Below the pieces are notes generated by a model. That model did no database searches. It had not been told where the DNA came from and saw nothing but the letters and a program-made list of their open reading frames with translations. From the NCBI GenBank assembly GCA_002498925.1, contig DAJH01000001.1:1-20802 (forward strand): a stretch of 20,802 nucleotides of DNA. Reading direction: 5' to 3'. Shown here piece after piece: positions 1 through 9,700 of the stretch (the stretch's first letter is position 1; each line of letters starts with the position of its first letter). The DNA is from Euryarchaeota archaeon UBA173 (GTDB lineage: Archaea > Thermoplasmatota > Poseidoniia > Poseidoniales > Thalassarchaeaceae). The translations under genes and the position numbers were made by a program.

Positions 1-1089
<1,089 letters not shown>

Positions 1090-1096
1090 ACTCTGG

Positions 1097-1861
1097 CTAT
1101 TCGCCATTTTCTCGCTCTACCGCCCCATCTTCGTGTAAAGATGATAGGAATTTCTTGAGCCTATCGGTTTGGGGGTCGTTGATTATTGAGGATGGCCCCT
1201 CTTCAGCTACTACTCCTTGATCCATGTAGATGATTCTATCAGCCACGTCCCTAGCAAAGCCGATTTCATGAGTCACGACAATCATTGTCATTCCTTCATC
1301 TGCAAGACCTCGAATGGTTTCCAATACCGAACCAATCAGCTCAGGGTCTAGTGCGCTCGTCGGCTCATCGAAAAGTAGTACCTCAGGCTTCATGGCAAGG
1401 GCTCTCGCGATGGCAACACGTTGCTTCTGACCGCCTGAAAGATTTCCTGGATAAGCACCCACCCTGTCAAGCATGTCGACTCTTTCTAGGACGGACATCG
1501 CCTCATCTTCCGCATCACGCTTGCTCATTCCCTTGACATGTCTAAGGCCTAGGGTGATATTGTCTAGTACTCTTAGATGTGCGAATAGTTCGAAAGACTG
1601 GAAAACCATACCTATTCTAGATCGTAAATCGTTCACATCTGTATGCGGGGTATTGATCCTCTCACCCTTTAGGAATATCTTCCCCCCCGTCGGCTCTATA
1701 AGCCGGTTTATACATCTCAGAACTGTAGACTTCCCACTCCCCGAGGAGCCAATAATTGCGACTGACTCACCTTGATTGACTTCGAACGAGATCCCTCTCA
1801 CTGCATGCACGCCGCCGGCATAGGTCATGTGCAGATCTTCCACGTCGAGAACCCTTCCCAT
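1097..1861 (-). CDS. Polar amino-acid type ABC transporter ATP-binding subunit
   Basis: ATPase of a GlnQ/HisP/AapP-class importer acting on the inner face of the membrane. With the ATG at 1861 it has 254 residues, the usual family size. Visible motifs are Walker A GSSGSGKS (38-45), Q-loop MVFQ (Q88), signature LSGGQKQR (141-148), Walker B VLLFDEP (D165, E166) and the H-loop histidine in VVTHE (H198). A GTG at 1870 gives three extra residues. The ATG is preferred because GGAGGTGA lies about 5 nt before it and the upstream permease gene stops (TGA, 1865-1863) one base before it, which fits translational coupling. It forms an operon with the permease fusion upstream. The exact substrate cannot be read from the ATPase. 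Confidence 0.95.
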   Translation of the reverse strand: MGRVLDVEDLHMTYAGGVHAVRGISFEVNQGESVAIIGSSGSGKSTVLRCINRLIEPTGGKIFLKGERINTPHTDVNDLRSRIGMVFQSFELFAHLRVLDNITLGLRHVKGMSKRDAEDEAMSVLERVDMLDRVGAYPGNLSGGQKQRVAIARALAMKPEVLLFDEPTSALDPELIGSVLETIRGLADEGMTMIVVTHEIGFARDVADRIIYMDQGVVAEEGPSSIINDPQTDRLKKFLSSLHEDGAVERENGE

Positions 1862-1862
1862 A

Positions 1863-4046
1863 TCATTCACCTCCAGTTATGCCCAATCCAGGGATTCTAG
1901 TTTTTTCCTCTAGCCACCTGAGTATCAGAGCAAGAGTCCACGTCACCACAAAGTAAGAAATCAGAACCATCCCCCAAGCATAGGCATATTGGAACGTACT
2001 AGCAACAATCAACTTGCCTTGTCTGGTCAACTCAGCATATCCAATTATCATGGCAAGAGACGAGTTCAGGACTAGATTAACCATCTCATTGCCCATCGGG
2101 GGAATGCATATTCTGATGGCCTGTGGCATGATTACTCTTCGCATGGTTTGGAGATAGGTTAGGCCAATGCTCCTACCGGCTTCCATCTGGGCAGATGGAA
2201 TTGCCTGTATCGCGCCCCTGATAGTTTCACATTGGTATGCACCAGAATTAAGTCCCAAGGCGCAAATTGCACTAATGAAGGCAGAGTCGTATAGGACACC
2301 TCCAATGAGTGTTCCATAATTGCCTTCAGAATGATCATATGTGGCAATAATATCAGTAATGAAATTATGATTATTTTCTAAATTCTCAAAGCTGAAAATT
2401 TCTAATCCCGGACCTTGAATTAAGGCTCCCAGGCGAACTCCAAAATGTATGAATAGGAACTGCACAATCAAGGGGGTGTTTCTGAAGAAATCAGTGTAAA
2501 CCGTCGCTATAGCATTCAGAGGCCTAACTCTCCAAGGATTCAGTGTTAATGGCCCAACCTTGACTTTCGAAAATTTGTTGTCATTGCCGATGAATAGGGC
2601 ACCAATGTAAAGTAGCGCTATACCCAGTAGAATCTTGGCAAAGGAAACAGGCGCGCCGACCGGGAGGAAGATATACTCCACGCCCTGAAGTCCAAGTCCA
2701 CTCGCCCCAGGTATGGCGGAGTATATTTGATACAGCCCACCGGCCAGTATGGGGATCCCGACAATTCTGACATACCTCGGCTCATATCTCTCTACGACAT
2801 TTCTAAGTGAAATCGGCGATGTTTTACACATTGCCAGAGTGACTCCCAGAAGGAAACCCAATACAATGCCAAATGCGACTATCTTGAGTGTCGCGATGAA
2901 TCCAGATAGGAACATTGCCTTCGTCTCATCAACAAATACTCCGAAATTCCCGTATTCTGGAACTACGAATCCCGCTTGATCATCTGCACCTGCATTTTCC
3001 GTCCACAAGATGCCGCCGTCATTTCCGACAGCTACCCCGGTGAACCCAGTCAGCATCACAATATCGTTGAAGTCACTGTTATTGCCGAGAGGGTTAATCT
3101 GCTGCGAAACGATCGTTCCTCCATTGACACTCATGGAGATGTAACCCCCAAAACCTGTCATCAGGAACTTTGAAGTTGTAACTACTTCAATAGATGTCAA
3201 TTGGACATCCAGATTCTCCGGCCCTAGGATATACTCATTTGTTCCCGCGGGGTAGTGCCTCTCGAATTCCACAAGATTCCATACGTATCCTACATCAGTC
3301 CCGGTCACTACATTACTCATTGAGATGAGGACCCTCCCATCATCTGTAATGGCGTAAATTCTAGTGGGACTGTAGAACTCTGCTGAAACTATAACTGCAT
3401 CGCCAGTTCCCTCTGGAGCCTCACGATACTCCCAACTCTCTCCTCCATCTTCAGAAAATAGAATGGTTCCCTCGGAACCGACTATAATTCCAAGCTCTTC
3501 ATCGAGGAATGATACATCTAGAAGATCACTTTCGATAGACAAAGCCGTCTTGGTCCAGACGCCACTCTCTAGATTCCATATTGTTCCCTGATTTCCTACT
3601 GCCACCGCTGTCTCGCTGCCAGTCAGTGAGATTCCATTTACCGAATCCTCTTCTGGCAGTGAAATATCAGTCCATGAATCGTCCCCACTTTCCCTGAGGA
3701 GGACTAATCCTGAATCCCCCGAAACTAGTAAGGAGCCAAAACCCGAGGCTGAGTTCAGAATATTGGCTGTAGTCGGCGATTCGTAAACTGTCCATGACAT
3801 GCCGTTATCGCCACTGTTTAGCATGGCCCCTCCGGTTCCGAACGCCCAAACCTCGCCTTCAAACTCAGTAGCGGTTAACAGATCTTCAGAGGTCCCGCTT
3901 TCTACAACTTCCCAACTACTCTCGAATTCATTAGCCTGACTGGGGTTTACAGAAGTCAGCAGAAGGATTACCATGGCAATTGAAACTATGTGAGCCACCC
4001 TACTCCTTCGCCTTGGTTCGGAGAGCCGAGAATTCCCTTCTAGCAT
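1863..4046 (-). CDS. Beta-propeller/ABC amino-acid permease fusion protein
   Basis: About 727 residues from the ATG at 4046; an in-frame TTG at 4058 is the alternative start. Residues 15-37 form a basic then hydrophobic signal segment ending in SQA. Residues about 43-355 carry repeated BNR/Asp-box-like and Ycf48-like units, for example SGDNGMSW, SEDGGESW and VGNQGTIW/VGNDGGILW, as expected for an extracytoplasmic propeller. Residues about 376-727 are a HisM/GlnP/AapQ-class permease: first helix FLSGFIATLKIVAFG, then DFFRNTPLIVQF, then the EAA loop at about 622-643 (EAGRSIGL ... VIMPQA) and C-terminal helices. Typical permeases of this class start directly at the first helix with the N-terminus outside, so an external propeller agrees with the expected topology. 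An insert of about 100 residues with one or two hydrophobic stretches separates the first helix from the FRNTP motif. The gene is translationally coupled to the ATPase gene. Confidence 0.9.
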   Translation of the reverse strand: MLEGNSRLSEPRRRSRVAHIVSIAMVILLLTSVNPSQANEFESSWEVVESGTSEDLLTATEFEGEVWAFGTGGAMLNSGDNGMSWTVYESPTTANILNSASGFGSLLVSGDSGLVLLRESGDDSWTDISLPEEDSVNGISLTGSETAVAVGNQGTIWNLESGVWTKTALSIESDLLDVSFLDEELGIIVGSEGTILFSEDGGESWEYREAPEGTGDAVIVSAEFYSPTRIYAITDDGRVLISMSNVVTGTDVGYVWNLVEFERHYPAGTNEYILGPENLDVQLTSIEVVTTSKFLMTGFGGYISMSVNGGTIVSQQINPLGNNSDFNDIVMLTGFTGVAVGNDGGILWTENAGADDQAGFVVPEYGNFGVFVDETKAMFLSGFIATLKIVAFGIVLGFLLGVTLAMCKTSPISLRNVVERYEPRYVRIVGIPILAGGLYQIYSAIPGASGLGLQGVEYIFLPVGAPVSFAKILLGIALLYIGALFIGNDNKFSKVKVGPLTLNPWRVRPLNAIATVYTDFFRNTPLIVQFLFIHFGVRLGALIQGPGLEIFSFENLENNHNFITDIIATYDHSEGNYGTLIGGVLYDSAFISAICALGLNSGAYQCETIRGAIQAIPSAQMEAGRSIGLTYLQTMRRVIMPQAIRICIPPMGNEMVNLVLNSSLAMIIGYAELTRQGKLIVASTFQYAYAWGMVLISYFVVTWTLALILRWLEEKTRIPGLGITGGE

Positions 4047-4076
4047 GGTGAGCCCCAATGTCTGGCATTCTTCCTT

Positions 4077-4085
4077 GGATATAGT
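4077..4085 (-). promoter_or_regulatory. TATA-box candidate for the permease/ATPase operon
   Basis: On the minus strand this reads ACTATATCC, centred about 35 nt upstream of the ATG at 4046. Archaeal transcription normally starts about 25 nt after the TATA centre, predicting a start near 4056 and a leader of about 10 nt. That would place the TTG at 4058 outside the transcript and supports the ATG. This is a match by eye only. Confidence 0.4.
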
Positions 4086-4088
4086 CTA

Positions 4089-4099
4089 GGCGGACCGCC
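4089..4099. promoter_or_regulatory. Inverted repeat GGCGG-A-CCGCC in the divergent ABC promoter region
   Basis: A perfect 5-bp inverted repeat around a single base lies between the divergent permease fusion gene (start 4046) and the binding-protein gene (start 4132). It sits just upstream of the minus-strand TATA candidate and about 33 bp before the plus-strand start, where a regulator could act on both genes. It is short, and no regulator gene lies nearby, so an operator role is only a suggestion. Confidence 0.3.
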
Positions 4100-4131
4100 A
4101 ATTCTAAGTCAAAACACTTCTTGATTCGTCC

Positions 4132-5109
4132 ATGAGGGGAATTGCCGCTATCCTAATCGTCCCTATTTTACTCTCTTCTTCCTGGCTTGCCGCTTCAGGC
4201 GAAGCAGTCTACTCAATTGGCACCATTTCGGAAGAAGGGTCCTCGCAGTATGTAGCTCAGAATTCAGATTTAGAGGAAATAGAGTTCGAGAATGCCCAAT
4301 TCGCTATCAGATCGCTAAGGGATGGAGAGGTCGACTTCTTAATCGGTCCACACCATTTACTGGCTGATTCAGAGGTAATTGCTCAGTGGCCCACAATCGC
4401 CGTAGACGAGATGTTCGATATTTCGGATTATTTCGTCGCGATAATTAGATCCGATAACACCCAAGAATCCGGCAATGATGAACTAAGGTATGCAATTAAC
4501 TCTGCGCTGGCCGATATTCACCAGAGGGGTACGGCTATCTCGACACACCAACTCTGGTTCTCGGACAGACCTCAGTTAGATTTTTCAGATTTTGATTCCT
4601 ATGATGGCGCATGGCCTACACCAACAGAAGGAGGCACTCTCCACAGAATACTGTATGAGGATTCAGATCTAGGTGTCTGCATGCTGGACCAAGAGTCCCC
4701 AATGACTAGGTATGGAAATAACGAGCAATTAGTCGGCTTCGAGGTCGACATGGCAGAATTAATTATGAATAGCATAGCCAGTCATTACGAGGTCGAATTG
4801 ACTCTTTTCACTCACGATAGTGGGGTGTTCGACAATTCCCTCAGCGACTTATCCGAGTCAGATCTGTGTGACGTTGCAATGTCTTCGGTGAAGTCAGATC
4901 AGATTCCCGGAGGCTTCACCTCATCATCCCCCTACCATGTTGGAGGTACTGTAATTCTTTCTTCTTCCGAATCCCCCGAGATAGACTCAGCCGCAGAATT
5001 ATTCGACTCTCAGCAGCTTCAGGAGGAGGAATCAGAATTCGATTTGAGAATATTTGCAATATTCATTCTTTCACTATTCATAGTTAGGGAAGTGCTCAGA
5101 AAAGACTGA
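4132..5109 (+). CDS. Membrane-anchored substrate-binding-like protein, apparently circularly permuted
   Basis: 325 residues. A signal peptide at 1-22 ends near LAASGEA. Residues about 25-145 resemble the second half of a family-3 solute-binding protein: a start like VGVQRGT, then AIRSLRDGEVDFLIG, then SDYFVAIIRSDN, an asparagine-alanine-leucine helix (AINSALADIHQRG) and a final LWF. Residues about 169-280 resemble the first half: GTLHRILYEDSDLGVC, then LVGFEVDMAELI, then CDVAMSSVKSD and SSSPYHVGG. A hydrophobic helix at about 305-318 followed by RKD anchors the C-terminus. The normal order is the reverse of this. The conserved arginine after the TxxR region and the lobe-2 aspartate that bind alpha-amino acids are not evident. 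The gene is divergent from the permease fusion and is presumably its partner. An alternative is a rearranged or degenerate protein. Confidence 0.85.
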   Translation: MRGIAAILIVPILLSSSWLAASGEAVYSIGTISEEGSSQYVAQNSDLEEIEFENAQFAIRSLRDGEVDFLIGPHHLLADSEVIAQWPTIAVDEMFDISDYFVAIIRSDNTQESGNDELRYAINSALADIHQRGTAISTHQLWFSDRPQLDFSDFDSYDGAWPTPTEGGTLHRILYEDSDLGVCMLDQESPMTRYGNNEQLVGFEVDMAELIMNSIASHYEVELTLFTHDSGVFDNSLSDLSESDLCDVAMSSVKSDQIPGGFTSSSPYHVGGTVILSSSESPEIDSAAELFDSQQLQEEESEFDLRIFAIFILSLFIVREVLRKD

Positions 5110-5155
5110 TGCCGCCTCAGTAATGTTCATCGTCGTGCCCCCTCCGAAACGTGCT

Positions 5156-6067
5156 ATGGCGGAGATGATGTATCAAGGAAAGGTGAAGCAGGTATGGAGT
5201 ACCGACGACCCCGCAGTAATTGAATTCAGATATACTGATCAGATTAGTGTCTTCGATCAAATTATTCCGAGCTTGGTCCCAAGAAAGGGTGAGAGCCTAA
5301 ACAGAACTACCTGTCACTGGTTTAGAATGGTCGAAGATGAGGGAATTTGTGAGACTCACCTCATAGAGATGAATGCTCCAGATAGATGTCTGGCAAAAAA
5401 GTTCGAGGTCATCAAAGAGCCAGGTGCAATTCCAAGGGACATGGAGAATGTTTTCGTCCCTCTGGAAGTAATTTGCAGGCATTACCTTGCAGGATCGGGG
5501 TGGAGGAGGTATGAACGCGGCGAGGTCGGGTCCGAAGAATTTGGTTTTGAACCGGGCCTTTCACTGAAGATGGGTGTCAAGCTCCCTAGGCCATACTTGG
5601 AAGTGTCAACCAAGTTCGAGAAATTCGACAGGCTTCTCGACAGGGAAGAAGCCCTCCAGATTTCCAATTTGACCGATGAAGAACTCAACTCAATTATGGA
5701 ATGCGTTCTAGCCATAGACGAGATAATCGAGAGAGAAGCCTCTGCTAGGGGCCTAATCCACGTTGATGGAAAGAAAGAGTTCGCACTAGGGGTTGGAAGG
5801 AAGCCAGTTTTAGTGGACTCATTCGGGACTCTCGATGAAGATCGCTGGTGGGATGCTGAGACATACGAGGGAGGGGAGATAGTTTCCCTGTCAAAGGAAT
5901 TTGTTCGTGAGCACTACTTGGGTACGGGGCACCATAGTGAACTCCACAATGCCAGAGAGTCTGGCTCACCAGAGCCACCCATACCACCCCTTCCGGAAGA
6001 AATTGTTTCTAGAACTGCAAATTTGTATTCTGAGATGTATGAGAGGCTCACTGGAAATGAATTCTGA
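5156..6067 (+). CDS. purC: Phosphoribosylaminoimidazole-succinocarboxamide synthase (SAICAR synthetase)
   Basis: Purine biosynthesis: ATP-dependent joining of aspartate to CAIR. From the ATG at 5156 the protein has 303 residues. It opens with YQGKVKQVW, the family's YeGKaK nucleotide-binding loop, and continues with SVFDQIIPSLVPRKGESLN, then PLEVICRHYLAGSGW, LPRPYLEVSTKFEKFD and LVDSFGTLDEDR, all in family order. The frame stays open to an ATG at 5123, which would add 11 unconserved residues, so the internal start is preferred; ATGs at 5165 and 5168 are also possible. It follows the binding-protein gene by 46 bp (13 bp if the longer start is used), so it may share a transcript with it. Its stop abuts the stop of the convergent 208-residue gene with no spacer. 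Confidence 0.94.
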   Translation: MAEMMYQGKVKQVWSTDDPAVIEFRYTDQISVFDQIIPSLVPRKGESLNRTTCHWFRMVEDEGICETHLIEMNAPDRCLAKKFEVIKEPGAIPRDMENVFVPLEVICRHYLAGSGWRRYERGEVGSEEFGFEPGLSLKMGVKLPRPYLEVSTKFEKFDRLLDREEALQISNLTDEELNSIMECVLAIDEIIEREASARGLIHVDGKKEFALGVGRKPVLVDSFGTLDEDRWWDAETYEGGEIVSLSKEFVREHYLGTGHHSELHNARESGSPEPPIPPLPEEIVSRTANLYSEMYERLTGNEF

Positions 6068-6694
6068 TTATGAGTGACGCCTCATCAAGATCCCACAACC
6101 CCTTTTCTCGGCCGACCTAAGTATCGTTAGTAAGTGTCTGAATCCGTAGTCGACCCCTCCATCAAGCGGCTCATCGCCCAATGTAGTCCATCGTCCGGAT
6201 CGTATTGAAGATCGTAACTCCGTAACCTCCGTTGGGTCAACCCATCCAAGCAAGGTCATCCCGCCGAAACCGTCTCGAAAGCCAGGCTCTCCAAGGTTAT
6301 CTTCCGAAAGACCGTCGCAAAGTTTGGCAAGAAGCTCGTGCAGTACGGTCATATCTCCTTTCTGCTTAGTGAATGAAATTAGGTACGAGATAACATTGCC
6401 GTCTTCACTTGGAAACCTGCCCAGCTTCTCCCTATTGGCCATAGTATCCAATGGCTCTGCCAGAGTTCCATCAGACCCCCAATCGCCACTCGCCAAGTAC
6501 AGTAATGTAGCAGGGTCAAATGGAGCTTCTCGACCCTGCTTCAGACCTTGTATGTCGGCAGAAAGAGGGCACATGGAAACCAGCTCCACATGATCGCCGC
6601 CAAGAGACGCCTGTATAGGGGGGACTAGTTCAATCAAGTCAGCAACTATCGGGTCAAAGGTGTAGAATGCAGGGGTGGGAGGGGCTCTAGACAT
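6068..6694 (-). CDS. Uncharacterised 208-residue soluble protein
   Basis: I do not recognise this family. The ORF is intact, begins with ATG at 6694 and has no signal peptide or membrane helix, so a cytosolic protein is likely. Visible traits are a proline-rich start (RAPPTPAFYTFDP), a VELVSMCPLSADIQG segment, aspartate and glycine-rich loops (ASGDWGSDG, EPGFRDGFGGMTLLGW) and a basic C-terminus. The start lies 14 bp after the stop of the giant surface-protein gene on the same strand, so co-transcription is likely. Codon use looks like that of its neighbours. The unbroken reading frame and tight packing argue for a real gene. Confidence 0.75.
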   Translation of the reverse strand: MSRAPPTPAFYTFDPIVADLIELVPPIQASLGGDHVELVSMCPLSADIQGLKQGREAPFDPATLLYLASGDWGSDGTLAEPLDTMANREKLGRFPSEDGNVISYLISFTKQKGDMTVLHELLAKLCDGLSEDNLGEPGFRDGFGGMTLLGWVDPTEVTELRSSIRSGRWTTLGDEPLDGGVDYGFRHLLTILRSAEKRGCGILMRRHS

Positions 6695-6708
6695 TGAAGG
6701 ACCCCGAA

Positions 6709-9700
6709 TTATCTTTCACCCATGAGTCTGTTTAGGCGATTTTCGAACGAGTCGTCATGACTTATTTCCGAGGGTTCAGAATCCCCCGTGCCTCTGTCTT
6801 GCGGTTCTTCTTTCGAAGCTTCAGGTGGGGCCTCCCCATCCTGTTCGGACAACTTCTCTTCTAGAGCAGCCTTCTTCTCAATCGCTTTCTTCTCGACTGC
6901 CAGCCTTGTCTTCTCCATCATCTCTCGTCCCTCTCTGTAATTGCTGACCATCCATGACAGGGCTATCGATGTGCCTATGACTATTGCAGCTGCAGCCAAG
7001 GCAGTGCTGGTGTCGCTAATCCCACCTTCAACTTCATCGCCCCCAGAAAGCACTATTCTCGCCTCATCATCAGAAGAATCGGAGTCTTGGTCCCAGGGGA
7101 AGTCGCAGCTTATGGTGGCAATCATTTCGACACCATCGTCTACATCCGGCCTATCTATGGACGGCTTTGGCGCAAGGGCATTTGCTGATGTCATGTCCAC
7201 AATATGTATGGATGAGTACTGTCCGGCTACAATGGAAATACTGCATCTCGCTGAGGAAGGAAGCAGTTCGTGATTGTCCCTCCTAGTGGATATTTCAATT
7301 TTCTGACTCGCCCCCTGTCCGTCTAATTCTAGTTGGACCAAACCCACATTCCAATCCGTTCGTCGTACTTCGAATATTTGCGAGTGGGATGACACTAGGA
7401 TGCCCCGCGAGTCCAGTAATCTTACTGAGACTTCTCTGTTCCCTGGGATGGGGCCCCATTCCCCCGAGGTCAAGTTAACCATTACCGAGGAATTTCTTCC
7501 CACTGTGCCTGATTTGGTCTGCATCATGTTTCCTAGGTCATCAACTAACATCATCGTATAATCGAAAGACTCGGTTCCATTGCCTATCGAACAGGTGGCA
7601 GTAATTTCACCAACAGTTCCGTAAATGGCGCAACTAGCGCCCCTGCTGGCCGGCTCTACCACTATTGACCTGTAATCCAAACTGCCTTGCTTCAATCCAG
7701 ATGAAACTGAGATTACTCCAGTACCACTTGAGGAGGCTGGCCACGCCCAACCGCCAAGATCATTCCACTCCAATTCTCCTGAATCAGAATCTATGACGCT
7801 AGATGCCGAGTCAGTCCCATGTATTTGCAAAAGCGCACTATCTCCGCTAGTGGATGTAATGACTGGGGAAGTTGCCCATGAAAACTCACCCCTCTGAGTG
7901 TCCAGATTGATTTCCCTTTGGTTTCCAGCAGAATCTTCTGCTAGTATACGAATAGTCTTGACACTGCCATCCCAGTCTTCGCTTGGCGTCAACTCCAGGG
8001 GTACGCCGGAAACCTCTCCAACTCCAAGGATGGCCTCGGTCCTACCTGATACTGACCATCCTAGTGGTAGACTCAGAACCTGCAAGGAAATCGTGCTAGG
8101 AGCATTACCAAGGTTCTCGATCATGGCCAAGGGATAGCCCCCGAGGCCACTCACTAGCCAGTCCCCTTCTCCTGAAAGAGAGAAATCATGCGTTACCGCC
8201 ACCCTGAGTGGGAAGACTATCTCGGAAACTACGCTGGAATCACCTTCTCTGAGGCGTAGATGAAGCTCCACTGCTCTCCCATATACTGCGTTCTCGGGAG
8301 GTGTGATGTTGAGGATGAGTGGCGAAGTCTCCCCAGGGGAAAGTACGGGTAGCTCCCCAGGCTCATCTATGCTCCACCCCGATTCTCCGGTAATGAACAT
8401 GGATGCATATGCCCTCGTCGGGGAGTTCCCGGATTGTACAACTGTGAGCTCTATCTCCGATCCAATTGGGTCAATCTCTAGATTCGCCTGATCAGCTATC
8501 GCGTTCCACGATGGAATATGGCCTGCCTCTATCGTGAATGAGAAACTAGAAACCTCCTCCCCTTGAGACGATGCGGTAACTGTGACAGTCATCGATGAAC
8601 CACTCCAAGACTCCGCAGCAATGGTCGAATCGATGATAAGAGAGACTGTCTGATTCACTGAAACATCCTCTGCCGAATCCCCCACTGCATCCCAACCAGT
8701 GGAAGTATCGCCCACAACTAGATCTAACGTGGTCATAACATCGAGACTGATTTGATCCGCCAGATTTCCAATGTTCTTCGCGTCAACATCTAGTGAGAAT
8801 GATGTACCAGGATCAATGACGAAAATACTCCCATTGTCCATCGGCACGGAATCAACACTAGCGACGACATCCCATCTATGGTCCTGCCTCGCCTCAAGAG
8901 CCACGGTATCTGATGATGAAACCCCCTCGTCACCCATTGATGATACGGAAAATTCGATCCACAGTGGCACTCCCGCAGGGGTGCTTTCAGGAAGGGTTAC
9001 TGTTACTGGAATTGTAGTGAGGCTACCTGGGGTGAGTTCAACTTGGCCGATTGAGAACTCCACAATAACCCCGGGGTCGCTGGAGATGTTGGAATCCAAG
9101 ATCACTGAGTAGCCAAGTGAGTAACCGTCTTCACCATTGCCGGGATTCTCAAGCCTCAAGACCACTAGGGAACCTTCCTCTACTTCGACCAGGTATGGCT
9201 GCTCTTGCGGCGAAATCACAGTCACGTTAGCCCTGAAAATCTGTAAGACCTCTAGTGTGATGATTAGATGGTGCTCTGATGACTCTTGACTTGTATCTGA
9301 GAAGTAGTGGAATGAGGGGGGTGCGTCCTCCGGGAGGTTCGCAATAATTGAACCAGAAGAGGTACCCCCTGGGGTCCCGGACATGATTATCAAATCTCCC
9401 GAAACCGAGAGGTCTCCAGTCCCGGACCAAGACCACCCCGGCATTGCCATACCCATCCCAGAAAGCGACCACGTAAGCGTCCCGCCTTCAGAGTCCATTT
9501 CGGAAATCACCGTCCATTCCAGGCCATTGGCAGGAACGCTCCTTATGTGCTTCCCTGAAACCACATTCGAAGAATGGAACGTCAATTGTATGGTCTGACA
9601 AGTCTCTTCTTCCGTTCCGGTACCGACACACATGGTCAGTGGAGTACTGACAGAATCCCCAACAGGAGAATCCGAAGGGACATCCAGATTTGCTAATAGG

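Noticed and set aside
4132..5109. Reading the binding-protein gene as a simple 5'-truncated pseudogene
   Set aside because: It has its own signal peptide, an intact frame, both halves of the fold and a C-terminal anchor; the missing half is present but placed after the other half.
8771..9112. 113-residue plus-strand ORF and similar ones at 6941, 7898, 9632 and 11420
   Set aside because: All are antisense shadows of the giant surface protein, in serine/proline-rich frames with no family features.
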